Shown here: positions 8,804 to 18,838 of the stretch, piece after piece
How the letters are laid out: each line of letters opens with the position of its first letter
How positions within the stretch are numbered: position 1 is the stretch's first letter
Source of the DNA: Mucilaginibacter aquatilis
GTDB lineage: Bacteria > Bacteroidota > Bacteroidia > Sphingobacteriales > Sphingobacteriaceae
DNA length: 64,000 bases
Assembly (NCBI RefSeq): GCF_009755275.1
Contig: NZ_WQLA01000004.1
Span: forward strand, 186,001-250,000
Reading direction: 5' to 3'
Program-made: the position numbers and the translations under genes
The notes under the pieces: model-generated
The model's database searches: none
Seen by the model: the letters and a program-made list of their open reading frames with translations, nothing else
Told to the model about the DNA's origin: nothing

Positions 8804-10003
8804 TTAAATACTTACAGGCTCGGCCGTTCCGTTAAGCTTTTTGTTGCTATCAACCATAGCTGCTATAGCCTCAACAGTTTTTGATGATCGCAATTGATCT
8901 TCAGGCGTATTCATCACGTAATCAACCAACTTGTTAACAGTTGATGTGGCTACATGCTGGCGCGTATCTGAAGATGCGTAATAAATAAATACAGTTCCGT
9001 CTTCGTCAACTATCCACCCGTTGCTAAACAGTACGTTCGACACATCGCCAATTCGTTCCTCGCCTTCCGGTGCCATAAAATAACCTGCCGGTTTATGAAC
9101 TACCTTGGTGATGTCATGCAAATCGGTCATAAACATATAAAGCACATATCTTAAGCCGGCTGCAGTGTTACGTACACCATGTGCAAGATGCAACCAACCA
9201 TGCTCAGTTTTAATTGGCGCCGGACCTAAACCATTTTTGGCTTCGTAAACGGTGTGATATACTTTTCTGTCGATCACAATTTCCTGCTCTACTACGGCCT
9301 CTTCAATTGAACTGCTTAGCCCGAAGCCTATACCGCCACCCTTTCCGGCTTCAATAAAGCTATCTTGCGGGCGGGTATAAAATGCATATTTACCATCCAC
9401 AAACTCGGGATGTAAAACAACGTTGCGTTGCTGAGGCGATGGCGTTTTAAGATCGGCAAGTCTTTCCCAGCTTCTTAAATCTTTGGTACGGGCAATTCCA
9501 CATTGTGCTATAGCGGCAGACTGATCGCCTTCATGTGCTGATTGATCACGCCTTTCAGTACAAAATAAGCCGTAAATCCAACCGTCTTCGTGTTTTACCA
9601 CACGCATATCATATACGTTGGTATCAGGCATTTCATTCTCGGGCATTTCAACCGGGTAGTCCCAAAACTTAAAGCCATCAATACCGTTATCGCTTTCGGC
9701 CACTGCAAAAAACGATTTACGGTCCAACCCTTCCACTCTGGCCACTACCAGGTATTTACCATCTACCTTAATAGCACCTGCGTTAAAAATGGCATTAATA
9801 CCGCAACGCTCCATTAAGTACGGATTGCTTGTTGGATTAAAGTCATACCGCCATTCAAGCGGCGCATGCTCGGCGGTAAGTATAGGGTACTCATAACGGT
9901 CAAATATTCCGTTAGATGACGTTTTCTTTAAATTCCTTCTGTCAATAAGCAACGTGTGCTCACGCTCAAGGGTGTCAAGTCTGCTTTTAAAACTTGTATT
10001 CAT
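8804..10003 (-). CDS. GH130_1 phosphorylase, probable 4-O-beta-mannosylglucose phosphorylase
   Basis: 399 residues, cytoplasmic, no signal peptide. ATG 10003 is preferred over the in-frame GTG at 10015. The sequence follows the GH130 five-blade propeller throughout and matches the GH130_1 pattern closely: [38 protein letters not shown] with the catalytic Asp, [40 protein letters not shown] and YYASSDTR. Characterised members phosphorolyse mannosyl-beta-1,4-glucose to mannose-1-phosphate and glucose (EC 2.4.1.281). That implies uptake of a Man-Glc disaccharide, or mannobiose with an epimerase not seen here. The upstream symporter, ending 22 bp before this ATG, is the likely importer. This is one of the best substrate clues in region 2. 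Confidence 0.88.
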   Translation of the reverse strand: MNTSFKSRLDTLEREHTLLIDRRNLKKTSSNGIFDRYEYPILTAEHAPLEWRYDFNPTSNPYLMERCGINAIFNAGAIKVDGKYLVVARVEGLDRKSFFAVAESDNGIDGFKFWDYPVEMPENEMPDTNVYDMRVVKHEDGWIYGLFCTERRDQSAHEGDQSAAIAQCGIARTKDLRSWERLADLKTPSPQQRNVVLHPEFVDGKYAFYTRPQDSFIEAGKGGGIGFGLSSSIEEAVVEQEIVIDRKVYHTVYEAKNGLGPAPIKTEHGWLHLAHGVRNTAAGLRYVLYMFMTDLHDITKVVHKPAGYFMAPEGEERIGDVSNVLFSNGWIVDEDGTVFIYYASSDTRQHVATSTVNKLVDYVMNTPEDQLRSSKTVEAIAAMVDSNKKLNGTAEPVSI

Positions 10004-10025
10004 GTGATCTATCACTTTAATAAGG

Positions 10026-11852
10026 TTAATCTTCGAGTTTATCCCACCAGGTTTTTTTGAGAATGCTTAGCACCACTATCAAAATACCGATGGTTACTAT
10101 TAGGGGCAGTTTCATCCATAAAACTGCATACATAGGCAAAATGGTTAAGCAACATTGCGATATGATGCCCAGCACTACGTTGAACATATCGAGCCCAAAC
10201 CGTTTGTTAGGTTCAAAGCCAGGAGTATCGGCAACAACCAGTTGATGCACCGGCTGCCAAAATCCCCAGGGCTTAACAGTGCTGTAAAATTTCTTTAAAA
10301 TTGCTTCGTCAGTTGCCGGTGCCGTGTAGGTGCCAACTATGCAACCAGTTACCGATATTGCAAACAATAAAGGCCAAACATAAAGCGGCAGTATGCCATC
10401 AAAAATAAAAGGGAACACCAACGCTGCTACAATACCCGATGCCATTCCCCAGAAAAAGCCATTGGCATTAAACCTCCACCAGTACCATTTAAGCATGTTG
10501 GCGGCTATATACCCTCCATATAAAGCACCTACCAGCCATTGCAAAATACTGTTGACGTCTTTGGCAAAAAAGCCCAGCAAAACCCCTACAAATACCACCA
10601 CAACTCCAACAATATAATTGAGGGTAATAATTTTTTTGTTCGGAGCATCGGGGTTTACATACTTGAGGTATATATCGTTAACTATGTAGGCTTGGGCAGC
10701 ATTGAGCGTGCCCGAAAATGTTCCCATAAATGCGCCCAACAAGCCGGTGAGTACCAAGCCTAATATGCCAACAGGTAAAAAGGTGTTGATAGCGGCAGGC
10801 AATATGCGTTCAAAATCGGCCGTGCCGTTTACTTTGATGTTGATTTGATTGTAATAAAGTAAAGCCAGCACCGTAAGACCAATGACCATAGAGTACCTGA
10901 TGGGCAGCAATACAATTGAAACAAAGCCGGTCATTTTCGAAGCATCCTTAGGGCTGCTTGTAGATAGTACTTTTTGCATATCGTAGCTTGGCGGCGGACC
11001 AGCAAGGCTTGCAAAAACACCTTTAAACAGCATCATCATGAAAAAGATACCGAACAGGCTAAAACCATCTTCTTTTATCTTACGGTTTGCATCGGCTATA
11101 ATGTTGCTCCAATCCAAATCAAGCCTCCAGCCGAAAAACGGGTTCTGCCAATCGGCTGGTACGTTTAATTGACGGCCGTTTAAATGTGTGAATGCTATAA
11201 TGGCTATAGCAACACACCCTACCGTCATAATAATGTACTTGATCACATCGCCCACTACGATACTGTGCATTCCTCCCAGAATGGAGTAAAACATAGCAAA
11301 TAAGGTAAAAATGATACCGTAGAAATGAGCTACATACTGTGCCGGAACCTCAAATGGGATATAACCTTTTACCAGATTCCACGGTACAAAAATCTCAATG
11401 AATTTGCCAAGGCCAACAAAGCCATAAGCCAAAAATCCCAGACAGCTGATAAGTGCAAACGCTACAATGATGTTGTGAGATGCTTTAACGCCTTTACCGC
11501 TTACCCCAAAACGGGTAGCCAGCCACTCGGCGCCTGTGTTTGCACCCGACCGGCGCAACCATTTAGCCAAAAACATCATATTAAATACCTGGTTAAAAAC
11601 GGGCCAAAGCCAGGGTATCCAAATGCTTTTTAACCCATACACAAAACACAGGGAAATCATCCACATGGTGCCGCTAATGTCAAACATGTCTGATGCATCA
11701 CTCAATCCAAGCATGTACCATGGTAGTTTTTTACCTCCCATCAGGTAGCTTTCTTTGTTTTGGCGGGCTTTATTTTTGTAAAACCAGCCAATCATCACCA
11801 TCATAACCAGGTAGAAAATGATGATGCTTATATCTATTGCCTGTAACTTCAT
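10026..11852 (-). CDS. Sodium:solute symporter (SSS family)
   Basis: 608 residues with about 14 hydrophobic helices along the whole length, including the SSS hallmarks [19 protein letters not shown] near the N-terminus and a long [24 protein letters not shown] stretch in the middle. The family imports sugars, sialic acids and similar solutes with Na+. As first gene of the operon before GH130_1, it most likely imports mannosylglucose or a related disaccharide across the inner membrane; this is inferred from context. The 328-bp region upstream carries one copy of the shared operator and separates it from the divergent AraC gene. The start ATG puts the first helix at residues 7-26, as usual for the family. 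Confidence 0.88.
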   Translation of the reverse strand: MKLQAIDISIIIFYLVMMVMIGWFYKNKARQNKESYLMGGKKLPWYMLGLSDASDMFDISGTMWMISLCFVYGLKSIWIPWLWPVFNQVFNMMFLAKWLRRSGANTGAEWLATRFGVSGKGVKASHNIIVAFALISCLGFLAYGFVGLGKFIEIFVPWNLVKGYIPFEVPAQYVAHFYGIIFTLFAMFYSILGGMHSIVVGDVIKYIIMTVGCVAIAIIAFTHLNGRQLNVPADWQNPFFGWRLDLDWSNIIADANRKIKEDGFSLFGIFFMMMLFKGVFASLAGPPPSYDMQKVLSTSSPKDASKMTGFVSIVLLPIRYSMVIGLTVLALLYYNQINIKVNGTADFERILPAAINTFLPVGILGLVLTGLLGAFMGTFSGTLNAAQAYIVNDIYLKYVNPDAPNKKIITLNYIVGVVVVFVGVLLGFFAKDVNSILQWLVGALYGGYIAANMLKWYWWRFNANGFFWGMASGIVAALVFPFIFDGILPLYVWPLLFAISVTGCIVGTYTAPATDEAILKKFYSTVKPWGFWQPVHQLVVADTPGFEPNKRFGLDMFNVVLGIISQCCLTILPMYAVLWMKLPLIVTIGILIVVLSILKKTWWDKLED

Positions 11853-12072
11853 TAGGGGCTTAAGGATGTATTATTTAATTATTTAGAGAATTGTAATGAA
11901 AGTACCAATGTGCTTATAATTGATTGTGCAATGAAAACCAACTTCAATTGTATTAAAAACAAACTAAATGAAAGGTATACTGCTTGCAACCGCAACAATT
12001 TTGCTTAGAAATACATACTTACTTTACTCAGGTTTATATGATGTAAAATTGCTTAAAGCTGCTAATTAGTAC

Positions 12073-12088
12073 TAATACTTTTTTAGCC
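12073..12088 (-). promoter_or_regulatory. Shared 16-nt operator, copy 2
   Basis: Reads GGCTAAAAAAGTATTA on the minus strand, the exact consensus. It lies 220 nt before the symporter ATG and 92 nt before the AraC ATG on the other strand. It suggests that the adjacent AraC regulator is the cognate protein. Confidence 0.65.
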
Positions 12089-12094
12089 AAACAC

Positions 12095-12111
12095 GGCTAT
12101 TTTTTACATTA
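12095..12111 (+). promoter_or_regulatory. Mirror-image GGCTA element facing the AraC gene
   Basis: Reads GGCTATTTTTTACATTA on the plus strand. It shares GGCTA, a six-base A/T run and a terminal ATTA with the operator, and forms a TAGCC-N6-GGCTA inverted repeat with copy 2. It could be a weaker site for autoregulation. The A/T run is of opposite polarity, so this may be coincidence. Confidence 0.3.
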
Positions 12112-12180
12112 ATTTTTGCAATGGCATAACTTTAAAATACATTTAACCTATAAACCTGAATATATTTTTCATTTACTGCC

Positions 12181-13065
12181 ATGCAAAACCTGCACAAAAA
12201 TGTTTTTAAGGAGATTACTCCTTTAACGCCTTTTGATTGCTTCACCATTTTTTCGAGGGTGAAAAAGGAGTTCAATTTCCCGCTGCATTATCATGATGAA
12301 TATGAACTGAACCTGATACTGAATGCCAAAGGCGCTAAGCGTATTGTAGGCGACCACATTGAGGTAATAGATGACCTTGAACTGGTACTCATTGGTCCAA
12401 ACACGCCCCATGTATGGCTTACCCACCAATGCACTACTGAAATAACAGAAGTAACCATACAATGGCATAAGGACCTTTTTGATGAGAAGTTTTTAACGCG
12501 TAACCAGTTAAGCTTTATCAAAAAAATGTTTGATATGAGCGCTCGCGGTGTATCATTCCCTCAAAAAACTATTGAAGCAGTGCGCGACCGTATTTTAACA
12601 TTAAGCCAGCGCAGCGGCTTTGATTCGGTAATGGATCTGATTAGCCTTTTGCATGATTTATCAACTTCACGGAAGATTTTTTCGCTTTCGGACACGTCGT
12701 TTTTAAACAGCAAAAATTTCAGTTATAACAGTCGCCGGCTCGAAAAAGCTTTTGAGTTTATGAACACCAATTACCATAATCAGATATCACTTAACGATGT
12801 GGCCAAACTTGTAAACATGACAGACGAATCATTTAGCCGCTTTATTAAAAAACGAACTGGTAACACTTTCATTAACAGCTTAAATGAAATAAGGCTGGGC
12901 CATGCATCGCGCATGCTGATTGATACCACACACTCGGTTACCGAAATATCTTACCAGTGCGGCTTCAATAATATGTCGAACTTTAACCGTTTGTTTAAAA
13001 AGAAAAAGGGCTGTACCCCTAAGGAGTTTCGTGAAAACTTCTCAGGGGTGAGGGTATTTGTTTAA
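12181..13065 (+). CDS. AraC-family transcriptional regulator with cupin sensor domain
   Basis: 294 residues. The N-terminal domain (about 15-160) is a cupin-like sugar-sensing barrel with the typical FPLHYHDEYELN start. The C-terminal ~100 residues form two helix-turn-helix units: ISLNDVAKLVNMTDESFSRF and, after the linker helix, VTEISYQCGFNNMSNFNRLF, closing with the CTPKEFRE signature. Such regulators usually activate sugar genes on binding an oligosaccharide. It lies divergent from the symporter operon and convergent with the rhamnosidase end of the SusCD operon (1-bp gap), so it is centred in region 2. It is the only regulator in the region and the best candidate to bind the six shared operators. 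Confidence 0.9.
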   Translation: MQNLHKNVFKEITPLTPFDCFTIFSRVKKEFNFPLHYHDEYELNLILNAKGAKRIVGDHIEVIDDLELVLIGPNTPHVWLTHQCTTEITEVTIQWHKDLFDEKFLTRNQLSFIKKMFDMSARGVSFPQKTIEAVRDRILTLSQRSGFDSVMDLISLLHDLSTSRKIFSLSDTSFLNSKNFSYNSRRLEKAFEFMNTNYHNQISLNDVAKLVNMTDESFSRFIKKRTGNTFINSLNEIRLGHASRMLIDTTHSVTEISYQCGFNNMSNFNRLFKKKKGCTPKEFRENFSGVRVFV

Positions 13066-13066
13066 A

Positions 13067-15748
13067 TTATAATTGAATATCAAACCTGTAACTGCCAGAC
13101 TGTAGCTGCATTGAATACAAACCGGCCGACGACTGATTGATTTTTACCCCTGATGCTGGTGATTTTGATTTAATGTTAGTCGCCTTCACTTCTAAAACAG
13201 CATTACTATTGGCCGGAACAGTTACATCGTAGGATACTTTGTTACCTTTTTTCTTCCATGATGATACAATGTCTCCGTAAGGACCTGTATGGGTTGCGCT
13301 GAATTGGGTTAAGCCGTTTACAAAATTTGGTTTTAGGATCACGGTTTTAAATCCGGGAGCGTTAGCATCAGGGAATATGCCGCCTAAGGCTTTGTAGTAC
13401 CAGGCACTTATTTCGCCGAACATAATATGGTTTAAGGATATGTCTGAACTGCCTTCTATCTTCCAGTTTTCGTACAAGGTGGTTGCTCCGTTCTTAATCC
13501 ACCATCCCCATGACGGATACTTTTCGTTAGAGGCTAGTTTATAAGCTAAATCGGTATATCCATTTTCACTAAGTGCGTTTAAGATGGTTTTCGAACCTAA
13601 CAAGCCAACATCCAGTCCCCCATCTGCCTGCACTCGCAATGCAAGGTTTTTCGCAACCTTAGCTTTGTCGCCATCTGGAACCAAACCCCAGTAGAGCGGC
13701 GCGCTTAACTCGGTTTGATAGCCTGAACAATACGAGCCGGTAGATTGGTTATAGAATTTTTTGTTGACGCTGTTCTTTATCTTATCTGCAAGTGCGTGGT
13801 ATTTTTCATGATCAGACTGTTTGCCTAAAACCTTCGCAGCTTTGGCTAATATACCCGCATCAATGAAATAATAAATCGAGGATGTTAACTCTTTATTGGA
13901 TTGTGATTTAATAGGAATCCAATCGCCCAGCCCCCAGTCAGTCAACCCGGCCGGGCTCAGGCTTTCAATATGGTCAACGTATCTTTTTAACCCTTCGTAG
14001 TTTTGCTCTAACGGACGTTTATCACCATAAAACAAATACAAATTCCACGGTATAATAGCTATGGTACTTGTCCAGTCGGGGCCGTTAGCCCAATCATAAC
14101 CCCACATGGCCGTGGGTATTATGGCCGGTAGTACGCCATTAGGCTGCTGTTCGTCACGATGATCGGCCAGCCATTTTTCATAGATGGTTTTACCGTCAAA
14201 ATTATATAGACCAGTTTCCACAGCTATATGTGCGTCACCAGTCCAGCCGTTCTTTTCACGTTGAGGGCAGTCGGTTGGATAACCAAAAAAGTTAGATAGA
14301 TATGAGTTGTTAGTTGCCTGCCATATTTTATTAAGCAAAGTGCTTGATGATTGTATTTTACCCACGGCAGGCACATCGCTATGCATGAAATAGGCTATCA
14401 TGCTCTCTTTAGTTAAACTTACAGGTTCACTTGATACAACTTCAACATACTGGAACCCTTTGTAATTGAACGTTGCCCGGAACGTGTCTTCTTTTTTACC
14501 CGAAAGGATTAGAATATCCTGATGAAAAGGGTCTTTATCATCCGTTGGCCGGTAATGGTAATCAATATTTGACTGATCAACATGTCCATCAGGTTTTAAA
14601 CGTTCGCCATGTATTAATCTCAACGTGGTACCAGCGCTGCCTTTAACTTTTATCTGGCTTACGCCGGCCATGTTGTGGCCAAAATCAAACACGTAAGATC
14701 CTGTATTCAGTTTTTTTAGGCCTACCGGTTTAAGCGCCTGCACATCCCTGATGGGATACAATTGCTGAGCGACAATATTTTTTGATGGCGCCGAAGTATA
14801 TATTGCATTTTTCCAGGCGGTGTCGATAAAAGACGCAGTATTCCAGCCGTTTTGCTCCAGCCTGGCATCGTAATGTTCTGCCGTGTAAATACTATTGAAT
14901 ATGAGCGGCCCGTGCGATGTTTTCCACGTGTTATCAGTAGATATAATCTCTTTGGTACCATCGGCGTAAGTTATATGCACATCCATACAAAACTTCGGCC
15001 GGGCGCGCCACGGCGTTTTATCAAAAAACCATACCGCCGTAGATTGATGATTGTACCAGCCATTTCCTAACAACACCCCTAAGGCATTCTGACCGTTGTT
15101 TAACATGGCGGTTACATCGTGCGTGATGTAAAGGTTGCGCCTGTCGAAACGTGTAAACATTGGATCAAGGCGATGGTTGCCCACCTTTTTGCCGTTAAGG
15201 TAAAGTTCATACAAACCGGCGGCTACAATGTAGGCTCTTGCACTTTTTACTGGTTTGGTAAGTTTAAACGCTTTGCGAAAGTATCCCGCAGGTTTTTCAT
15301 TTACGTTAATTCCGTCGGTGATCCATGCGCCTCTCCAGTCGGCGCTGCTCATCAACGCGGTTTCAAAGTTTGATACAACAGACGTTGCAGAAGTCCCTGC
15401 GTTATTCTTAACCGTTACCTGCCAATAGTAGCGAGTAAAAGATTGCAATAAACCCGAGGGTACGACGGCAAGCATATCATCCCTATTGATACTGCCCGAC
15501 TGCCAAACATTGCCTTTACCTGCCGATACTGCTACTGAGTCGGTACCAACCACAATATTGTATGACACCTGCTGAGCACCAGCCGTACAACCCAACAAGT
15601 TCCAGGTTAAACGCGGCTGTTGCACGTCAATACCTAATGGGCTGGTCAGGCTTTCACACTGTAAATGCGCTGGTTTGCACTGCGCAAAACCTACATTTGA
15701 TGCACCCAGAAACGACACAACTACGGCGATAACACTAATCCACTTCAT
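13067..15748 (-). CDS. GH78 alpha-L-rhamnosidase
   Basis: 893 residues with a signal peptide (1-22, GFAQ). Domain order follows the GH78 plan: N-terminal Ig-like and beta domains (about 25-330, including the rhamnosidase N domain with AYIVAAGLYELYLNGKKVG), the concanavalin-like domain, the (alpha/alpha)6 catalytic barrel from about 450 to 790, and a C-terminal beta domain. Likely catalytic acids are the Glu in CPQREKNGWTGDAH and the Glu in TTLYENWKIEG. It removes terminal alpha-rhamnose and is probably periplasmic. It is the last gene of the SusCD operon, abutting the esterase stop region directly. Its presence means the substrate carries alpha-rhamnose, or that a second rhamnose-containing substrate is used. 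Confidence 0.92.
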   Translation of the reverse strand: MKWISVIAVVVSFLGASNVGFAQCKPAHLQCESLTSPLGIDVQQPRLTWNLLGCTAGAQQVSYNIVVGTDSVAVSAGKGNVWQSGSINRDDMLAVVPSGLLQSFTRYYWQVTVKNNAGTSATSVVSNFETALMSSADWRGAWITDGINVNEKPAGYFRKAFKLTKPVKSARAYIVAAGLYELYLNGKKVGNHRLDPMFTRFDRRNLYITHDVTAMLNNGQNALGVLLGNGWYNHQSTAVWFFDKTPWRARPKFCMDVHITYADGTKEIISTDNTWKTSHGPLIFNSIYTAEHYDARLEQNGWNTASFIDTAWKNAIYTSAPSKNIVAQQLYPIRDVQALKPVGLKKLNTGSYVFDFGHNMAGVSQIKVKGSAGTTLRLIHGERLKPDGHVDQSNIDYHYRPTDDKDPFHQDILILSGKKEDTFRATFNYKGFQYVEVVSSEPVSLTKESMIAYFMHSDVPAVGKIQSSSTLLNKIWQATNNSYLSNFFGYPTDCPQREKNGWTGDAHIAVETGLYNFDGKTIYEKWLADHRDEQQPNGVLPAIIPTAMWGYDWANGPDWTSTIAIIPWNLYLFYGDKRPLEQNYEGLKRYVDHIESLSPAGLTDWGLGDWIPIKSQSNKELTSSIYYFIDAGILAKAAKVLGKQSDHEKYHALADKIKNSVNKKFYNQSTGSYCSGYQTELSAPLYWGLVPDGDKAKVAKNLALRVQADGGLDVGLLGSKTILNALSENGYTDLAYKLASNEKYPSWGWWIKNGATTLYENWKIEGSSDISLNHIMFGEISAWYYKALGGIFPDANAPGFKTVILKPNFVNGLTQFSATHTGPYGDIVSSWKKKGNKVSYDVTVPANSNAVLEVKATNIKSKSPASGVKINQSSAGLYSMQLQSGSYRFDIQL

Positions 15749-17719
15749 TTATTTTACGGTATAATTTACGTTTTCAGTTACGCCCTTCCAATCATCCGTG
15801 CGAAAAGGCATTAGCGGAAACCCCTCTTTATTATAAACATTAGCATCTAAGGCATCATCGGCCCAAGCATAACGCACAGCAACCGGGTTGCTAACATTAG
15901 CGTTAGCTAATATAATTTTACATTCTTTTAAAATTGCTTTGGCGTAATAAAATTTTTGATCGGCACCTGCTATTTCAAACCCTTTTATATAGCCATACTT
16001 ATCTTTTACCCACAAGCCGCCGTCATCATCGTTAAAGCTAACAACCACCTCCCCGCTTTTAACCTCCATGCTTTTGTATGATGGCCCTTTAAAAGCAACA
16101 TTTTGACCGTACGACTGGTTTAAGGCAATAGCTGCCAGCCGCTTGCCTACATCCTGCTTGTTTTTTGGGTGAATATCATTTGTTTCGCCTACATCAATGG
16201 TAACAGCCAGGCCAGTGTTGGGTAGTTTTAACGCCTGCATTTGCGCCTCGCGCAGTTCTGCCCATTGGCTGCCAATACGGCTATCACCACCGGAGGCTTT
16301 CCAGCTGGAAATTTGAACTACGTAAAAAGGGAAATTGCCTTGCTGCCAGTTTTTGCGCCAGTCCTTAATGAGTAAAGGCAAGGCCGCCCGATACTGGTAA
16401 GCCCTTTGCGCATTGTTTTCGCCTTGGTACCAAAGCACACCTTTAATACGATAATGAACCAGCGGATTAATCATGCCATTGTACAGCAAGCTTGGGAACA
16501 AGTTGGGATCTGCCGCGTTGCTGCTACCCTTCCACAATGATTCTATTTGAAATTTCCATTTACCGGCCAGGTTGATGGTGTCCTCTCCTACTAAAAGTTT
16601 AATATCATCGGGCTTACCGGTTATTCCGCCGCCACCGCCTGCATCTTCTACCCGTACGGCTATGGTATTTAAACCTTCTTTAAGCATGCCTGGGTTTATT
16701 GGGTATACACGTTGCGTGTTGTAACCATCTTTAATGCCCCCCACTTTAACACCGTTTAAGTAAGTGATGTCGGCATCGTCAATCATACCTAAATGCAGTT
16801 CGGCAAGCTTGCCTGCATTTTTACGGCTGATGCTAAATGTGGTACGTAACCAGGCGGTTCCGTCAAAGTTTTCTACCGATTGTTCCCAAAACGCAGGGAC
16901 CGGGCTTTCAGTCCACTTCGAGTCGTCAAAATCAGCGTTGCGCCAAACCGAAGCCGTAGCCGAGTCTTTAGGTAAAGTTCCCTGAAGGCGGTTGATAGTT
17001 TTCGTTAGCTGTACTTTTCGTTCCTTAATGATCACATCAAGATTAGCCGCAGGCGGAAGCGATTGCGCCATAGCTTTAAAAATTTCGCTGTTCTCCAAAG
17101 CAGGACGGCTTATCCAAGGTTCAATGTCTGTTCCACCCCAACTTGCATTAATCAAGCCAATAGGCACCTTAAGCTTTTTATACAACTCGCGTGCATAAAA
17201 ATAACCTACGGCTGTAAAATCGGCTACATTTTCGGGTGTTGCGCTTTTCCAACTGCCGCCTGTAAAATCATCCTGTGGTTGCTTGGCAATGGCGTTGGGT
17301 ATTTTAAAATGACGTATTTGCGGGTAATCGGCCTCGCGTATTTCCCTGCTGGCATTATTGCTTCCGCGCACAGAAAATTCCATGTTTGATTGACCGGAAC
17401 ATACCCAAACTTCGCCCAGTAAAACATCACTAACGGTTATTACATTGGCACCCTTTATGGTAAGCACAAATGGTCCACCTGCGGGTTCAGCACCTAAAAT
17501 GATTTTCCATTTGCCATCATTACCGGTAATCGTTACTTTCTTCTGCTTTTTAAAACTTACTGTAATCTTCTCTCCCTTATTTGCCCACCCCCAAAGACTG
17601 ATGGGCTTGTTGCGCTGCAATACCATACCATCGCTGTAAAGCTTTGGTAAAGTTACATTGGCACTTATCGCCGATGAGAAAATGCACAAAGCAAGCAGTA
17701 ATAAAAATCTGTTTATCAT
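15749..17719 (-). CDS. Sialate-O-acetylesterase-like SGNH esterase
   Basis: 656 residues from ATG 17719. This start is chosen because it begins a clean signal peptide (MINRFLLLLALCIFSSA) 19 bp after the upstream stop; the longer frame to 17887 would overlap the GH5 gene by about 150 bp and has no signal peptide. The SASA/SGNH catalytic motif CSGQSNMEF (nucleophile Ser) lies near residue 115. A jelly-roll domain like that in beta-galactosidases is inserted in the middle (LRTTFSISRKNAGK, AVRVEDAGGGG). The late part holds the GVLWYQGENNA motif and DIHPKNK with the catalytic Asp/His. The family removes O-acetyl groups from sugars; in this operon, deacetylation of an acetylated glycan is more likely than action on sialic acid. 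It is probably periplasmic. Confidence 0.88.
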   Translation of the reverse strand: MINRFLLLLALCIFSSAISANVTLPKLYSDGMVLQRNKPISLWGWANKGEKITVSFKKQKKVTITGNDGKWKIILGAEPAGGPFVLTIKGANVITVSDVLLGEVWVCSGQSNMEFSVRGSNNASREIREADYPQIRHFKIPNAIAKQPQDDFTGGSWKSATPENVADFTAVGYFYARELYKKLKVPIGLINASWGGTDIEPWISRPALENSEIFKAMAQSLPPAANLDVIIKERKVQLTKTINRLQGTLPKDSATASVWRNADFDDSKWTESPVPAFWEQSVENFDGTAWLRTTFSISRKNAGKLAELHLGMIDDADITYLNGVKVGGIKDGYNTQRVYPINPGMLKEGLNTIAVRVEDAGGGGGITGKPDDIKLLVGEDTINLAGKWKFQIESLWKGSSNAADPNLFPSLLYNGMINPLVHYRIKGVLWYQGENNAQRAYQYRAALPLLIKDWRKNWQQGNFPFYVVQISSWKASGGDSRIGSQWAELREAQMQALKLPNTGLAVTIDVGETNDIHPKNKQDVGKRLAAIALNQSYGQNVAFKGPSYKSMEVKSGEVVVSFNDDDGGLWVKDKYGYIKGFEIAGADQKFYYAKAILKECKIILANANVSNPVAVRYAWADDALDANVYNKEGFPLMPFRTDDWKGVTENVNYTVK

Positions 17720-17738
17720 TCCGGGTTGCCAACTATGG

Positions 17739-18818
17739 CTATTTACAATTTTCAGGATTGGTTTTTTGGTACTTTTGCAATATAGCAGTTTGAGGCAAAT
17801 CACCGTGCCACGGCTGGATAGAAAGATGCTCGTCTTCAGGCCAGCGTGGCCCCGCGGCCCAATAGCAGCCGTTAACGCAGTTAGCATTAAGATACTTCAA
17901 CATATTTTCCAGTACCACCAGCCAGCGGGCATCATTGCGCGGTACGCCGTATTCGCCAACAAAGCCGCGTTTGTTATTTGTTTTCAACCATTGCACAAAC
18001 GGGGTTACACGTTGCACACCGGTATTTTCATTGGCTTTCTCGTCGGTATATGATTGATCGTAATTGCCTGATGAATCATTATCAAAATACGTGTGTGCCT
18101 CGTAGATAAGGTTGTTTGACGGGTCGTTGAGGTCTTTTAAATTATTACTTACTTCGGGCCACCTTGATGCTGAACTAAACGAATCGCCGCCCACCACAAT
18201 GGTTGTTTTGTTATCAACTGCACGTATTTTAGTAATAATGGATTGCGCTATGTTGAACCAGGTAAGTTTGGTTAAGCCGTATGGCTCGTTCATAATACCG
18301 TAACCCCAAATGTTATCGTAACCTTTAAATGCAGCGGCCAGCTTTGCCCAGGCATCACCTACCGATTCCAACGGAATAGCGTTTGAACCAATTTCTTCAA
18401 ACACATCACCCACCTTACGGCGGCAATAGTTGTGCATATCAAGCAAAACAAACATGTTACGTGCTTTTGCAGCATCAATAAAAGTTTTCATGCGTGCCAG
18501 CTCGGTAGCATCCAGCTCGGCGTAAAGCGAACGTTGAATACGTTCCCACCTGAACGGAAAACGGATGAGCATTAAGCCTTTTGACTTAAAGTAATCCAGA
18601 TCGGCAGCGGTTGGGTAACCATAATGCTGGTTGATGGTACCTGGATAGGTATTTCCAAATTCGGCACCGGCAAGGTTTACACCAAAAGGCTGTGCGGGTG
18701 CGGTATACGTTTGAGGCTCAGGGTTGGGCTTGCTTTCGCCCTCGACCGATTTCTTTTTACAGGAAACAAAAAATACAGACATAGCAATGCCCAATAAGCA
18801 TAGCACTTGCTTTTTCAT
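17739..18818 (-). CDS. Surface lipoprotein GH5 endoglucanase-like hydrolase
   Basis: 359 residues. The signal peptide ends in a lipobox (FFVSC, Cys20), and the following KKKSVEGE stretch has the acidic/charged residues often seen in exported surface lipoproteins. A single GH5 barrel follows. Acid/base Glu178 lies in MNEP, nucleophile Glu289 in GEYG. FGVNLAGAEFG and DMHNYCRR mirror the GH5 at 1757-2785, so the two are paralogues differing in export. The surface copy probably makes the first endo cut on the polymer for SusCD import. The gene sits between the SGNH hydrolase and the esterase in the SusCD operon. By eye it is nearest to GH5_5 endo-beta-1,4-glucanases. Confidence 0.87.
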   Translation of the reverse strand: MKKQVLCLLGIAMSVFFVSCKKKSVEGESKPNPEPQTYTAPAQPFGVNLAGAEFGNTYPGTINQHYGYPTAADLDYFKSKGLMLIRFPFRWERIQRSLYAELDATELARMKTFIDAAKARNMFVLLDMHNYCRRKVGDVFEEIGSNAIPLESVGDAWAKLAAAFKGYDNIWGYGIMNEPYGLTKLTWFNIAQSIITKIRAVDNKTTIVVGGDSFSSASRWPEVSNNLKDLNDPSNNLIYEAHTYFDNDSSGNYDQSYTDEKANENTGVQRVTPFVQWLKTNNKRGFVGEYGVPRNDARWLVVLENMLKYLNANCVNGCYWAAGPRWPEDEHLSIQPWHGDLPQTAILQKYQKTNPENCK

Positions 18819-18838
18819 ATCATGCAGATGATTTGAGC

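Larger units (their letters stand above)
11853..12180. promoter_or_regulatory. Divergent promoter region, symporter operon / AraC gene
   Basis: 328 bp, AT-rich, no convincing ORF. It holds the operator at 12073-12088 facing the symporter and a look-alike GGCTA element at 12095-12111 facing the AraC gene. A TTAGTACTAA palindrome (12067-12076) touches the operator. Clear -7 boxes are not visible for either direction. Confidence 0.6.

Noticed and set aside
17720..17887. Longer N-terminus for the sialate-O-acetylesterase-like gene
   Set aside because: It would overlap the GH5 gene by about 150 bp and has no signal peptide; ATG 17719 starts a clean one.
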